Part shown: positions 23,955 to 35,250 of the stretch, piece by piece | Layout: the number at the start of each line of letters is the position of its first letter | How positions within the stretch are numbered: the stretch's first letter is position 1 | Assembly: GCF_027596085.1 (NCBI RefSeq) | Contig: NC_072449.1 | Location: 25,984,022-26,048,021 of the forward strand | DNA from: Anoplopoma fimbria | Lineage: Eukaryota > Chordata > Actinopteri > Perciformes > Anoplopomatidae | Length of the DNA stretch: 64,000 bases | Reading direction: 5' to 3' | Notes under the pieces: generated by a model | The model's input: the letters and a program-made list of their open reading frames with translations, nothing else | What the model was told of the DNA's origin: nothing | The model's database searches: none | Made by a program: the position numbers and the translations under genes

Positions 23955-25439
23955 ATTCGATCGAATGCTGTTGTTTGGGATGCTGAAACAATAGATTAAC
24001 AATAACATTGTTTTAGGCTACTAAGCACATTAAAGAGATTTTGCATATAATAAATATTCTACCCAAGCAGCCTCCTCTGGTTCCTCTCCTCATAATTGGT
24101 CATGCTCCACGAGAGCCACTGCTAGAAACTTTGGACCCCCTATCAACAGCTAAACAGAATCTTTAAAACCCTGAATGTCTAATATCTCTAAACACATCCT
24201 GTCAAGCTCTGGACCCCTTGAATTATTCAAGGTTCCCCCATCAATTAGTGTCTCTGTGCACCTCCAAGGAGAGGTGACTATGGCTTCCTACCAAGGTCAA
24301 CTCTTATTGATGACCCCCTCATCCTGTCAATTTCTGCCATTTGTCACTGCCATGTAGTTGCTATTCAGAGCACGTGACCACAGGTGAAGGTCATGAAAAA
24401 GACCAGCTGGAAAATCAAGAGCTTTGCATTGTGCTTCCTTATAATGTCCCCAATACAGTGTTCATATTGCTATTGCTAATGTTTCAAAATAGCAGTCAAA
24501 CTCCAAAACACACGTCTTACCCTTGTCATTGTCAACTTTTGAGTTCACAATAATGTTGTTGGTTAACATTAGAAGGATGACATCGTCTGCTAAACAACGC
24601 CATCAGCACATGCTGCTCATGTGCATCAATTTCCTTTCTTAATTGTCTGTCTTTGGATATACCAAAGACGAATGGGAACAGGGTGAAACTGTTGGTGATC
24701 TCACCCCAACATACACCTGCAGCACCTCATTGCATTAGCATTTTCCAAATCCTCCAAAAACATGCAGACAGGATTTACATATTCTCTTAAGCTCCCAGTT
24801 ATCTCTGTGACTGTAAAAAGTGTGTCATATTCCAGAAGCAAGGCAGAAATCTAAAGTTTAGTCTTTTTCCCACAACTTTGGCATTGGCCCTCTGTGGATA
24901 AAGCAACAGTGCCTGGTTCTAAACTAAGCAGGTGACAGCAGCTAGCACAAAGAGCATTTCAAACATACTAACAATTAGCAATGTCTCTTTCAGTCCGGGC
25001 AACTGAGTGCTTACAGATAAAACAAACTGTGGACTGCTAGTTTATTTACGTTTGTTTCCTGTCTCTGCTGTGCGGCAGTGGTTGATGTTAATTGTTAACT
25101 GCATGAAAATTTATTTGGGCTGCACGCCCATTGGCTCAGTGAGCCAAGTTTCCATCCTTCCAACAACAACATGAGTTGTTGGAATTAACTTTACGGACGT
25201 TGTTTAGGTGACATCTTCTGCAGGTGCTGTTGCACACCCTGGGCCCCCCGGTAAAGAAAAAACATGCCATGACATAATAATTTGAAAGATACATTTGCCT
25301 CCTTAATTATCGCCCTTTGATACATTTTTAAATGTAGGAACGAAAACTCATTGACAAAAGAATATGTACATAGCATGCAGAACTGTCACACTCTGCCTCT
25401 CTGTCCATTGATCTCACAACCTTTACTGCTATTCTCCAC
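23955..25439. other. Gene desert, no feature recognised
   Basis: Non-coding AT-rich sequence. No exon, RNA gene or element with defined ends was seen. Confidence 0.5.
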
Positions 25440-25720
25440 CTGTCCACCAGATGCCCTCAGACTTCTCCACCTGTCCCAGTCCCCCATCTCTCACATCCAG
25501 CCACTCCCTCTTGCCCTGCAGTAAACCCTCTCCAGCCATCACCTGAGCTTCCCCGCCCACCTGCTCACCTGTTTCCACTTTCCATCATCAGCCCTGCAGA
25601 AAATATTCTAGTCCCTTTTCCCCAATCAGATGCCATATTGCATCTTTGCTTTCCAGTCATCTGACCCAGAACCCTGAACCTGCAACCTGAACCCTCTACC
25701 TTGAAATCTGGAACCTGTAC
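25440..25720. repeat. C/T-rich dispersed repeat fragment
   Basis: Pyrimidine-rich sequence made of CACCTG, CCTGAACC and CCTGCAACC-like motifs. It shares the run CTGCTCACCTGTT and nearby TCAGCCCTG with the segment at 34850-35250, so the two look like diverged copies of one family. Class not determined. Confidence 0.45.
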
Positions 25721-25999
25721 CAGTCTGCCTGTAAGCTTCTGCACGTTCTTTTTCTTGTTTACTATCAACACCTGCCTGACAGATAAATATGACCTAATCA
25801 TGATTACGATTATAAAGTTATTTGATGGTACCAGGTAATTCACACTGTACTCTTCCCCAGTGCCCTCATTATAAGTCTTCTCAGCAATGAAAAGAGCCCT
25901 CATTATAATTGCCAATGCCAAACAAAATTAGCAGGGACACTTTGGCCCAATCGTTCCTACAAAGTCCACAAGGGCTTATGGCCGTCCTACTGTCAAATT

Positions 26000-26310
26000 A
26001 TCAAATGCATGAGGGCACACTACATGAACACTTTCCATAAGTATGCATTTCTGCTGCAACTACCCTTAAAAAGTCTGAATTGTTGCATGCATTATGCATT
26101 CTGTTGCTAAATATGCCTACTACTTTGACATAAAATTGCACCATGAACTTTGACCCTCTTGCTCAAACATCCGATGCACAAAGGATTGTGGGTCCAATAG
26201 AAAGAAAAGCATACTGGCATACATACTGCAAAATTCCACCGGATGCAGTAGAACATCCTAGTATTTTTGGCAAACTGCATTTGACATACTAAATCTTTTT
26301 TTCCTGCAGG
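26000..26310. repeat. Degenerate dispersed repeat rich in GCATAC motifs
   Basis: Contains repeated GCATAC/GTATGC/ATGCATT words and an ACAAAGGATTGTGGGT segment, the texture of a non-autonomous DNA-transposon family common in fish. No clear ends were found. The identification rests on recalled texture, so confidence is limited. Confidence 0.4.
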
Positions 26311-26389
26311 ATTTACCCACATGTCATGACATTGTGACGTTAAATAAGGTGTTACCCAGGTGGCACACCCCTGTTCTGAAAAGTCAAGC

Positions 26390-26880
26390 CAATGTTGAAG
26401 TGCCTTAAACTTGCATTCTTTCTAATAGCCGTCGAGGGGCAGCTCCTCTGGTTGGAAAAATAATTCAGATTGTATGAAAGTCAATGAGAAAATGACTTCT
26501 CATTTGATTTAATACCATAGTAAACATTGTGAACATGAATTTATTGTCTTAATCTCTAGTTTCAAGTCTTCTTCAATACAACATGATGATTTCGTAAATT
26601 ATAGTCCCATTTAGAGGCACATAGACCATAAAACAGGATATGGTTGCCCATGTATATGTTTTTACAGCTTTAACCCTTTCACGATGTTTAGTGTTTTATT
26701 GTACTTAGCTCGCTTTCTCTAGTCACTTATGATTGCAAAAACCAAGATTGAGACGTACAAAAACTATGGTGGCATCAGCCGTTGTCCCAGAATTGAAGCT
26801 TCAAAACTGTCGTCCACAAACCAATTGTTGACATAACTGTGACCACGTCCACCAGTAAACACCACTGACAGTAAACAAAG
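26390..26880. repeat. Dispersed percomorph repeat, diverged copy
   Basis: Includes phrases such as TTTCAAGTCTTCTTCAATAC and CTCCTCTGGTTG (26445-26456) that I recognise as belonging to a very common fish interspersed repeat. Non-coding. The boundaries are approximate and the transposon class is uncertain. Confidence 0.55.
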
Positions 26881-26956
26881 AGGACTGCCATGTGGGTGTT
26901 CAGCCTGGCAACACTGCATTAAGAAGGATTAAGATGGCACATAAAAACACATGGAA

Positions 26957-27350
26957 TCAATTCAATTTATTTGTATAGCCTAAAAATTACAAATTTGCCA
27001 CAGAGTGCTTTACAATCTGTACAGCGTACGACATCCTCTGTCCCAGGAAGCTTGCATCGGAAATAGAAAGGACTCCCCAAAAGAAACCTTTAACAGGAAA
27101 AAAGGAACAAACTGTACGGAGAGAGCCAGAGGAGGGATCCCTCTCCCAGGATGGGCAGAAGTGCAATAGATGTCATGTGTACGGAATGAACAACATAATA
27201 GAATTACAACACAGTCAATGAATATGATATAAAAGATCCATATAATGAGAGAGTAGTAAAATAATGATGGAAAGAATTACGACTTCTAATAACAGCAGCA
27301 GTGGATTTATTATAGAATAATAATGTTAATAAAAGCATTAATAGTAGCAG
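26957..27350. repeat. Dispersed fish repeat beginning TTCAATTTATTTGTATAG
   Basis: The opening TTCAATTTATTTGTATAG, the middle AACCTTTAACAGG and the segment GGAGGGATCCCTCTCCCAGG followed by GTGCAATAGATGTCATGTGT are hallmarks of a high-copy teleost interspersed repeat. It is followed by an A/T-rich tail with AATAATAATG-like words. It lies immediately after another repeat, so the two may be nested or abutting insertions. Confidence 0.7.
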
Positions 27351-28304
27351 AAATGTGACCTATAATCACGCTGTGGGTAAGAGGAATGCAAGACTATATT
27401 ACACACTTAGTTTATTTATCAACCATTTCTTTTCATATTTGCTTACTGTTTTGCCGGTGTCATGGTAACAATTCATATTGCAAAGTGCTGTCCCATTCCT
27501 GTTTATACCATATCGAGCCCTTGCACCCTCTCACACTCGAGGACTTAGGTGATGTCAATTAAGTCCCTGAGGGTTCAGGACATAGGGTTTAACTCTTACC
27601 ATGAAGACATTTTCAGTTTAGAGTCATAAATACATTCCATCTTTAGTTGTGTCCAATACCTTAGAGTAGTCAACACAATACAATAAACAGAATTTCATTT
27701 CCATTATCATCACTCACCGGCTTTAGGTAGAAACAGACTTGAGAAACAAAATTGTTGCACAACACCTTTGCTGAGGGCTGGATATGTATAGCCTGTCTGT
27801 GGTAATTTTATGCTGCCAAGTCTGCCACTGCAAACGGCACGATAACACTTCTTTATGTGAATTCTGCTTGTCTTCATGCAAAGTGGGAATGTTACATTCT
27901 CACCTTAAAATAGATGTTACTTTGGGAAAATCATCAACATTGTCTGCCAACACGGCACACAGAGCTGTGCTGTATTTGAAGCAATTATCTCTATTGAATG
28001 TCTTGATTTATGGCTCATAACAACCTGTAAAATAAATTTTCTCCCTGGCTACTGTAGTATGCAAATGTTCACGGATGTTAGGATGGAGGTACGTTGTGAA
28101 GCATCTCTGTCTTTGTATCACAAAGGGCAGGATCTGATCCAGAGATATAAATGATGTGCCCATCATCTGAAGGAGAGGAAGTTGTATTATACCACCTGCA
28201 CATCCCTTGAGAAGCATAATAATCTTTAAAAGCAGGAGAAAATCCCATTACCTGTCAGAGATTTCTTCCCTCATAATTGCTGGAGCCTCCCCTTTGGGAG
28301 GGAT

Positions 28305-28319
28305 GGGGGGGGGGGGGGG
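28305..28319. repeat. Poly-G run (G15)
   Basis: Fifteen consecutive G in an otherwise AT-rich region, preceded by GGGAGGGAT. Likely variable in length and difficult to sequence. Confidence 0.95.
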
Positions 28320-28824
28320 TGAAGGACACCAGACGCACTGATATCAGACTATCTTCAGGAAAAATCTAGGGGACATCTATTTTCATCCCGTCATTCCCAT
28401 AGCAAGGTTTGGCCTTTCTCACCGTTGAAAAAGAGCTTTGATATAAAACAGTCCTGCAATGACACCACTCCTCCATCATTTGATGCTGAAGACCTACAAA
28501 TCTTTAGGTGGTGCACTAACGACTACCATTTGTTCAAAGGTGTGAACAAGTGGGAAATATTGATTTGCTAATATTTGTCTTTGATTTCTAATTATTGTAT
28601 TTGCCAGTTGCTGTGCATATTTCTGTAATTTGTATGTCCAAAAATTTAACATTGAATACTGGTCATTTAAAGAGCCACTTACACAAAATGAGTTTCGTCT
28701 GTGACTTTTTTCCCTTCTTTTATTGGAAAAAAAAATCATTGTTATATTTAAGAAGGGAATAGTCTAATTGAAGGGAACACATTAGAGAGGGACTTTGCCA
28801 CTGACACGCTGTTGACTGATGCAT

Positions 28825-28925
28825 CCATCCATTCTTTCTTCTCTGGATCCAGGTCCTGTTGGAGAGCAAGCTCGGAATAGACAACTTCTTTCAGGGCACT
28901 CCTGGGCGTTCCCAGGCCAGGTGAG
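28825..28925. repeat. Degenerate retroelement-derived fragment
   Basis: Begins CATCCATCCATTCTTTCTTC and ends GGGCGTTCCCAGGCCAGGTG. Both match the edges of a ubiquitous fish repeat (CATCCATCCAT... to GCGTTCCCAGGCCAG...). The middle is diverged. Non-coding here. Confidence 0.5.
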
Positions 28926-29299
28926 ATACATTTCCTTGTATCACATCAATTGTGATTGTCTAAGGTATTCCAGGTATATTTTCCAAGATATTTGAGGTAC
29001 CTGCACAGGGAGACTTCAAGAAAGCACCTGATCAAATCTTTGAACCACCTCAAATGGCTCAATGTGAAGGAGCATAGGTTCTCCTTGTTACCCTTCTAAC
29101 CATTACTTTTAGCCCATTTACCCTATGAAAGCTGTGTGTATCTACAATCTCACTCTTTTGGTCAACTATTATAGGTGACCTTGTGGTACAATGTCACTGA
29201 CACTCAAGAGACACAACCATTAGCATACTCCGAGTCCATAAAGTACTGGATGGGCCTGCCAACTCCTAGTGCTGTGAGGACTGGTAAGCCCACATCTAC

Positions 29300-29520
29300 T
29301 GTATTTGGTACAGGCCCACGTCTCACCTTGCATGGCAGCTGGATTCTCCCGATATCACAATATCACAAACACGCTAGAAACCAAAAACCCAACTTTCAGG
29401 CTACAAGCATTGCGTTTGGACCAATCAGCGTCCTGTGAGGAGCTACTGACAGCTACGGGTGTGGTTTGGGTGCCCCCCCGACTGGCTTCATTAAGCGTTT
29501 GATTGACAGATTGTTCAGCC
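29300..29520. repeat. Possible dispersed repeat
   Basis: Contains GGACCAATCAGCGTC and ACGGGTGTGGTTTGGGTG, phrases that recur in fish interspersed elements. No terminal repeats were identified, so this is a weak call. Confidence 0.3.
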
Positions 29521-32500
29521 AATTACCTGCCACATATATTTTTGAAAGTGCAAGCCCTTTCCCAAACCCTTTCCATTGACAGCTTCTCAAACTGTTCTGT
29601 GTCACAAACCTTCTGGCGGGTCACATTAGCAAACCCAACACATCACAAAATATTCCACCATGTCCTGCCAAACAAGGTGATGTTGGTTCACAAAGACCTG
29701 AGGAGCAACACAAACCCTGTGCCTCTGTGAGCTGACTGACATGAGAGAACTAATGTCGTACTCTCTGTCACCAAAGATCACACGGCCCAAACAGTCCTTT
29801 GTTCGGCTCCCACAGCTCCATTTGTTCAGCTTCACATCTAAGTCAACCCAATTACAGAGTATTGAAATACCTAGGGTCTTCTTGTCCACTAAATGGCTCC
29901 GGGTTTTTTTTTTCTCCCCCAGACAATACAATAAACAAGATCTGGTTGAAATTCAACAGGAATGAAATAAATATTTATCTTGTGCAAACTGGATGTATTC
30001 TTCTGCAAGTTATGTAAGAATCCTAAGCCACAAATGATTGCAGACATTATATAAGCCTCAGTCTCTTCACATGAATACAAATGTATTAAATGAACAGTAT
30101 ATCAAGCTGCTAAAAAATCTAAATATGGTTGTAGCATAATTCATATTTGAGCATCTTATTCTTCTTTCATGCAACAGCACGGCCTTATTTTTTCAGGGTT
30201 TCTTTGTCCTCTGCTGGAGCACATTTCTGTTGTGTTTCTGGCTTTCATTTCTTAATCCTCTCGGCTGTTTAGATGATTTGACTTGTGTCCAAGACATTCT
30301 TCTGTCCAGGTGTAACATTTCTTTGTTTGCCTCATTGTTTCTTCTGCATCGTGGTGCAGGTTGAGCGGAGCGACTCTGTGAATGATGGCATGCCCCCATT
30401 TTTAATGAACTGTTTATCTTGTCTCTGTTTCTTCTGTCAACATTTGATGTTTGCTCATGGAGAGAAAGAGAGAGAGAAAGAAAACCCTGCTTGTGACATT
30501 TTGTTTTGTCTCATTTGAAATGTAGATTTCTGTACACTTTTAAAAGAGCATTGAAAGATAAAAGGAGGAGTGATCTCAAATAATTTATAGGATTCTGACT
30601 ATCAGAGACGTCAACTCTGAGGGTATAAAGTTGTGGTTTAGATTATTTTGTGATCTCCCTTGTAAGTAAGGTAATCTATCAATGTGATACTGCACAGGTT
30701 CTTCAGGATGAGATAATAAGAAAAAATAAAGTTTACTGATACTTAAGAAGGAATTGAGCAATTGCAGCAACAGAAAATATGGCATACTTACAGTCCAGTG
30801 ATGAAGAACATAATTTGTACCATTGAGTACCTTTTAAGAAATTCAAGCAATTTAATACAAGAATTTAGGAACAAACTTAATAGACTCTGCCTCCAGTAAT
30901 GAGTTCTAATGTGTTCTTATAAAGTGTGCATTTCTAATGCCTGCAGAAAAAACTCCACTGTCTTGACCTTTTCGAGTAAATATTTAAAAAAAACAGTTTA
31001 AAAGTTATTTAAATACAAACAAGTAATTATTATATCAACAGAATTTCACTGGCTATAATTCAATCTGGTGCCGGCTTTTAAACGCTGTTGAAGTAATGGC
31101 TATATGTGACCTACATCGGACGACTTTGACTTTTCCACCAAATTTGACCAAATGACCAATGTTAAGGGTATTTGTTCTTAGGCGATATTCTGGTAATCTA
31201 ATTAAACAAAAGCCATAGCTCCTTCTAAATAAAGAAAAATAAAATAAAAAAAGTTGTCCAGTCACATTGACTCAATCACTATTTCCATCCTGAGTTAAAG
31301 CAATGAAGTTATAAAGACACGGTGCCTCTTCATGTCCTTGTTCGTTTTTGTGATATGCTAATGTATGCAGATTAGGGGACCATTAGCATCTCTGTCCCGG
31401 GAGATGTCTGCATGTACTGATTGTATTTCTAGGAACAAAAAACTCACATAGGCCAGCCAAGTTTTTTTTTTTTCCTCATCTGGTAAATTGTTCCATTAGC
31501 CTTCCTCTGAAAAATATAATTCTAGGCTTTCCAAATAACCAGACAGCCTATTCTCCAGCAATATCAATAATTATTACTAGTTTCCGACAACACAATTACT
31601 TGTTGGAAAGATATGCTTCATAAGTGCTCAGTGCTGTGGAATACAATTCGCAAAAGAATCTATTTCCTCTATGAGGTGTGTGTAAAAAAGAAAAAAGTGT
31701 GTGGGGGGGAGAAACCATTCTTAATCATTTCTCTTTCTAACAGCCATTTACCAAGTAGAATTCCCTCAAGCAGAAATCTGTGCCTGATGACATCCAATCA
31801 TAACTTTGCATATATCTCAAACTCTTTCACAGAAAGTGACATGCTAGCTAACAAAGTGCAAGTGCAAACCGACTTCAAAGCAGATGTGTGTAGGTGAAAT
31901 CGTCCCGAGCAGCTGCATTCAATACTGGTCCATTGACCATACAAAGACAAATGACTAACAGCTGTGTTACTGGCAGCAGCCACATTCTCACTAGGTGCAC
32001 TACCTTCTATTACTGTATCCATTCTCTGTATACAGTACTATACATTCTGCTATCTAACACTGTCACACCAAGCACACTCACGAAACACACAAACCGAAAA
32101 ACTGCATTGTACCTTGTTATCATTCAATAGAAGCATAGAACCACACTGGAAATTACATGGCAGAGCCTCATGTAAGTAGAATATAGAACTTCACAAAAGG
32201 TGAATACTTTAGAATTTTTGAAACTTCAAGATCAAACATCATTAACAGATTTTTTTCAGTGGCTAGGAAGAGTAACAAGGCATATCAAAATGCTGTTTAT
32301 CCACCAAGACAGTTTCCTGATATAGGGCGGCACCTCACACAGTTTATGTTGTTATTGTTTTGTGCTAACTCATCATAGATTGCAGTCAGAACTAGTGCTG
32401 GAAATCATCTTAGAAAAGACAAGTGGGCAGTTGTGTCTGTGAGTCAGTGTTTTATAAAGAGTCACCAAATCTTTTCTTATTGAAAACGTGTTGTATTAAA

Positions 32501-32725
32501 GTATTGCTTAATTACTTTCACAGGACTAACAGCATCGATGGTGATAACCTGTAATTCCATTATCTGGCTATTTTAAGTTGCGTCAGTCTGACAAGTCTAA
32601 TGATGTTTGTATCTGCAGTGTAGGGTGGGTGACTTTAAAACCGAGGCGCAAGGTTATGGGCGGGCTTTGGGACCATATTGTGCTGCCTTCGGCGCAATAG
32701 TAGAAATTGTAGAAACACAAACGTG

Positions 32726-32755
32726 GTACGTATATCTGTAGTACGTATATCTGTA
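32726..32755. repeat. Perfect 15-bp tandem duplication
   Basis: GTACGTATATCTGTA occurs twice head to tail and is followed by a related GTATGTAGTA. Probably a simple slippage product. Confidence 0.9.
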
Positions 32756-34589
32756 GTATGTAGTAAATAGTAGTTATGCGCCTTAGCAGCCACTGTTGCA
32801 GTGATTGTATTGGAAATTAGACTAGTTTCTCATCTGGTTGTGCATTTTTTTTACCTATTCCTATTCTGCTCTCACTGTTATGACACAAACACATCTAACA
32901 GAAGTCTGTGGATAAAGGGTGCAGTCACATAAAAAGAAGCACAGCTTTGTCCCCAAAGCCGAAGGGGTTCAAGGTGTGTTGAATATATAAAAAATGGCAG
33001 CAAGGACTCAAACAAGGACTTTATTTAGATGCACAACAAAAACATTACTTACTCATCAATAAACCTTCATCCCACACCAGTAAATCTGTCAAACGCCTAA
33101 TCAAATAAGATCTCAAACCAACAGCATCTGATCCTCAACATGAGGGCGCATTAATGTGTTCTATTGACATTAACATAGAAGTGCAAATCTGCATACAAAT
33201 GATGCCAAATTAAGCTGGTTCACTCCGGGCCTACAGGACTCAAGCGAAACATTCACACGCAATCTGCTCCATTTCAAGAACAGTTACAAAATAATATTTT
33301 CTGCCATAAAAGCTGACCTCATTATAGTACATAGTTGAATTGACAGCCTAACTAAGACTCTAAGTCAATAATAGTAGCTCTTTTTAGGGAAAACATAATC
33401 TTTTCTCATTAAATAATAACTGGAAAACATTTTAGCTTCATGTGTAACTACAGCTCCAATCCCATCAATCAGGATCATTAGTATGAGTGTAGTCCTCTGT
33501 GACCTTTTCAGATCGCATTATGATAGTGAACACAGTGAGAAGGTCAGACAGTGTCCTCTCTGTAACAAAGAGGGGGACGGCACAATCTGAGCTGCTCCGA
33601 TTTAGATATTACAGGAAGAGCCGAGGAACATGCTGATGAGGAGAGGCCCATAAAGAAAGCACATGCAGCTGACACTCCACAGAAGCTTATGTTTGTTATT
33701 TGAGACGGTCCTTTTAACCTGTTACATGCCAGTTAGCAAAGTCATACAGATACAAATGGGCATGAATTATAAATGTTAAAGCAGGCATTACCTTGTAGTG
33801 TTTTGTTTGATCTCCTGACAGACTGCATAAAGTAATCATCTTAATAAGTCATTAGTCTTATATGCAGCTTGCATGACTTATTTGTGTGACCGTAATGATG
33901 ACTTTAAATTTATTACTATTATTGTTCTTTTTTGTTTGAACGAAAAAACAAATCTGCCAAATAAATCTTGCAAATTCTGTTGGAGTGTTATATTTTAATA
34001 TTTCAGGAATTCCAATAAACTAGTGTTAAGACTGCACAAGTCAAATCAACTCACTGACAGTTTGTTTTCCCTCTTTCTTTGGATTTTATGACTCATTAAT
34101 AGGCTTAAAACTTAATGAAACCAACTGTCAGCTTCTTGCCTTACAAATACCTTTAATGTTTGCCAGCGGCACCTTCTGCTATGGAGAAAACTGAGAGCTC
34201 TGACTCACCTCAGCCACTTAATTCTGGTCAGGTAAGGCTGAACTCGAAACAACCCCATCTTTGACCTTATTAATTAATTTCTCTGGGACTTTCTATTGAT
34301 TGCAAACAGAGGCTGTATAGGCTGCTGGTTTGGGCAAATATAACAAATATGAAAAGAAAAAAACCTGGGCTGGTGAAATGTGTTATAGTGACATACTCGA
34401 AAGTGGTGCAGCAGCTTGTATGTATAAATTAGACCTAAGAGGACTATGTGATGAGACTTATTTTACAAACATCCAACCATTAGCTATACATGATAATTCT
34501 ATGTTATGATCTATGATCCCAGAACATCCTACTCACCCATGGGCCCTTGAGTTTCTAATTCAACAACAGTCACCAGCATGTCTTTAGCT

Positions 34590-34690
34590 GGTGAGAAGAA
34601 ACCATTTAGAGGTGAGGAGCATCCAAAAACCGACAGAAAGCCTATTGGGCTGGGCTCAAACCCAAGACCTTCTTGTAATACATCATTTTT
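34590..34690 (-). repeat. tRNA-like SINE-type repeat fragment
   Basis: On the reverse strand this reads AAGAAGGTCTTGGGTTTGAG followed by CCC and, a little later, GGCTTTCTGTCGG. That matches the widespread fish repeat whose consensus includes AAGAAGGTCCTGGGTTCGAA and CCTTTCTGTGTGG. The fragment is short and diverged. Confidence 0.5.
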
Positions 34691-34849
34691 TTTATCGAAA
34701 ATGTCTCTATACTGAATCTCTAGCGTGTAATAACCAAGTTTGTAGTGGCTCATCATGTGTGGTCACAATTTGGCTCTATGTTTTTGTGTGAAGACTGGAC
34801 TTTGCTGCAATTTTGAAGATCTTTTGTGTTTTGGGTCTTCTGTTTTCTT

Positions 34850-35250
34850 TTTCCATGTTTAATGTTTTTCATTCAGGGTTTAGTGTTTCATGCTTTTGAA
34901 GTTAACTCCTCATGTGTCTTGCTTTATTTCCTGCCTTTGTTTGATTTCCCACCTTTGTGATTGTCTGACCCACCCTTATTAGTTTCACCTGTCTGTCCTC
35001 AGCCCTGTAGTCACATGTACTCCTGCTCACCTGTTCCCACTTCATCGTTACTCAGTCCCTATTTATAACAGCAAAGATGTTTTTTTTCGTCAATTTGTCT
35101 TCAATTGTGTTTGGGGTTTTGTGCTAGTTTGCCTTTGTCCTTGCCGCCTGTTTCCTGCGTGTAATGTTGCATTGGTTCTGCTGCTTACTCATCTTTGTCT
35201 GTTTGGGTCCTTCCAGTTGCCTGCTCTCAATCATGACAGCTCTAGCCAAC
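34850..35250. repeat. T/C-rich dispersed repeat copy
   Basis: Shares CTGCTCACCTGTT and TCAGCCCTG with the segment at 25440-25720 and contains further typical phrases (CCACCTTTGTGATTGTCTGA, CTCTCAATCATGACA near the end). Probably a diverged copy of one dispersed fish family. Non-coding; class unknown. Confidence 0.5.

Larger units (their letters stand above)
27351..34589. other. Gene desert, mostly unique non-coding sequence
   Basis: No coding exon was recognised. It holds a G15 run (28305-28319), a degenerate repeat fragment (28825-28925), a possible repeat around 29300-29520, a GA-rich patch near 30463-30481 and a perfect 15-bp duplication (32726-32755). The rest shows no defined structure. 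Confidence 0.5.

Noticed and set aside
28305..28319. G15 run as a G-quadruplex regulatory site
   Set aside because: A single homopolymer has no spaced G-tracts and no nearby promoter. Treated as a simple repeat.
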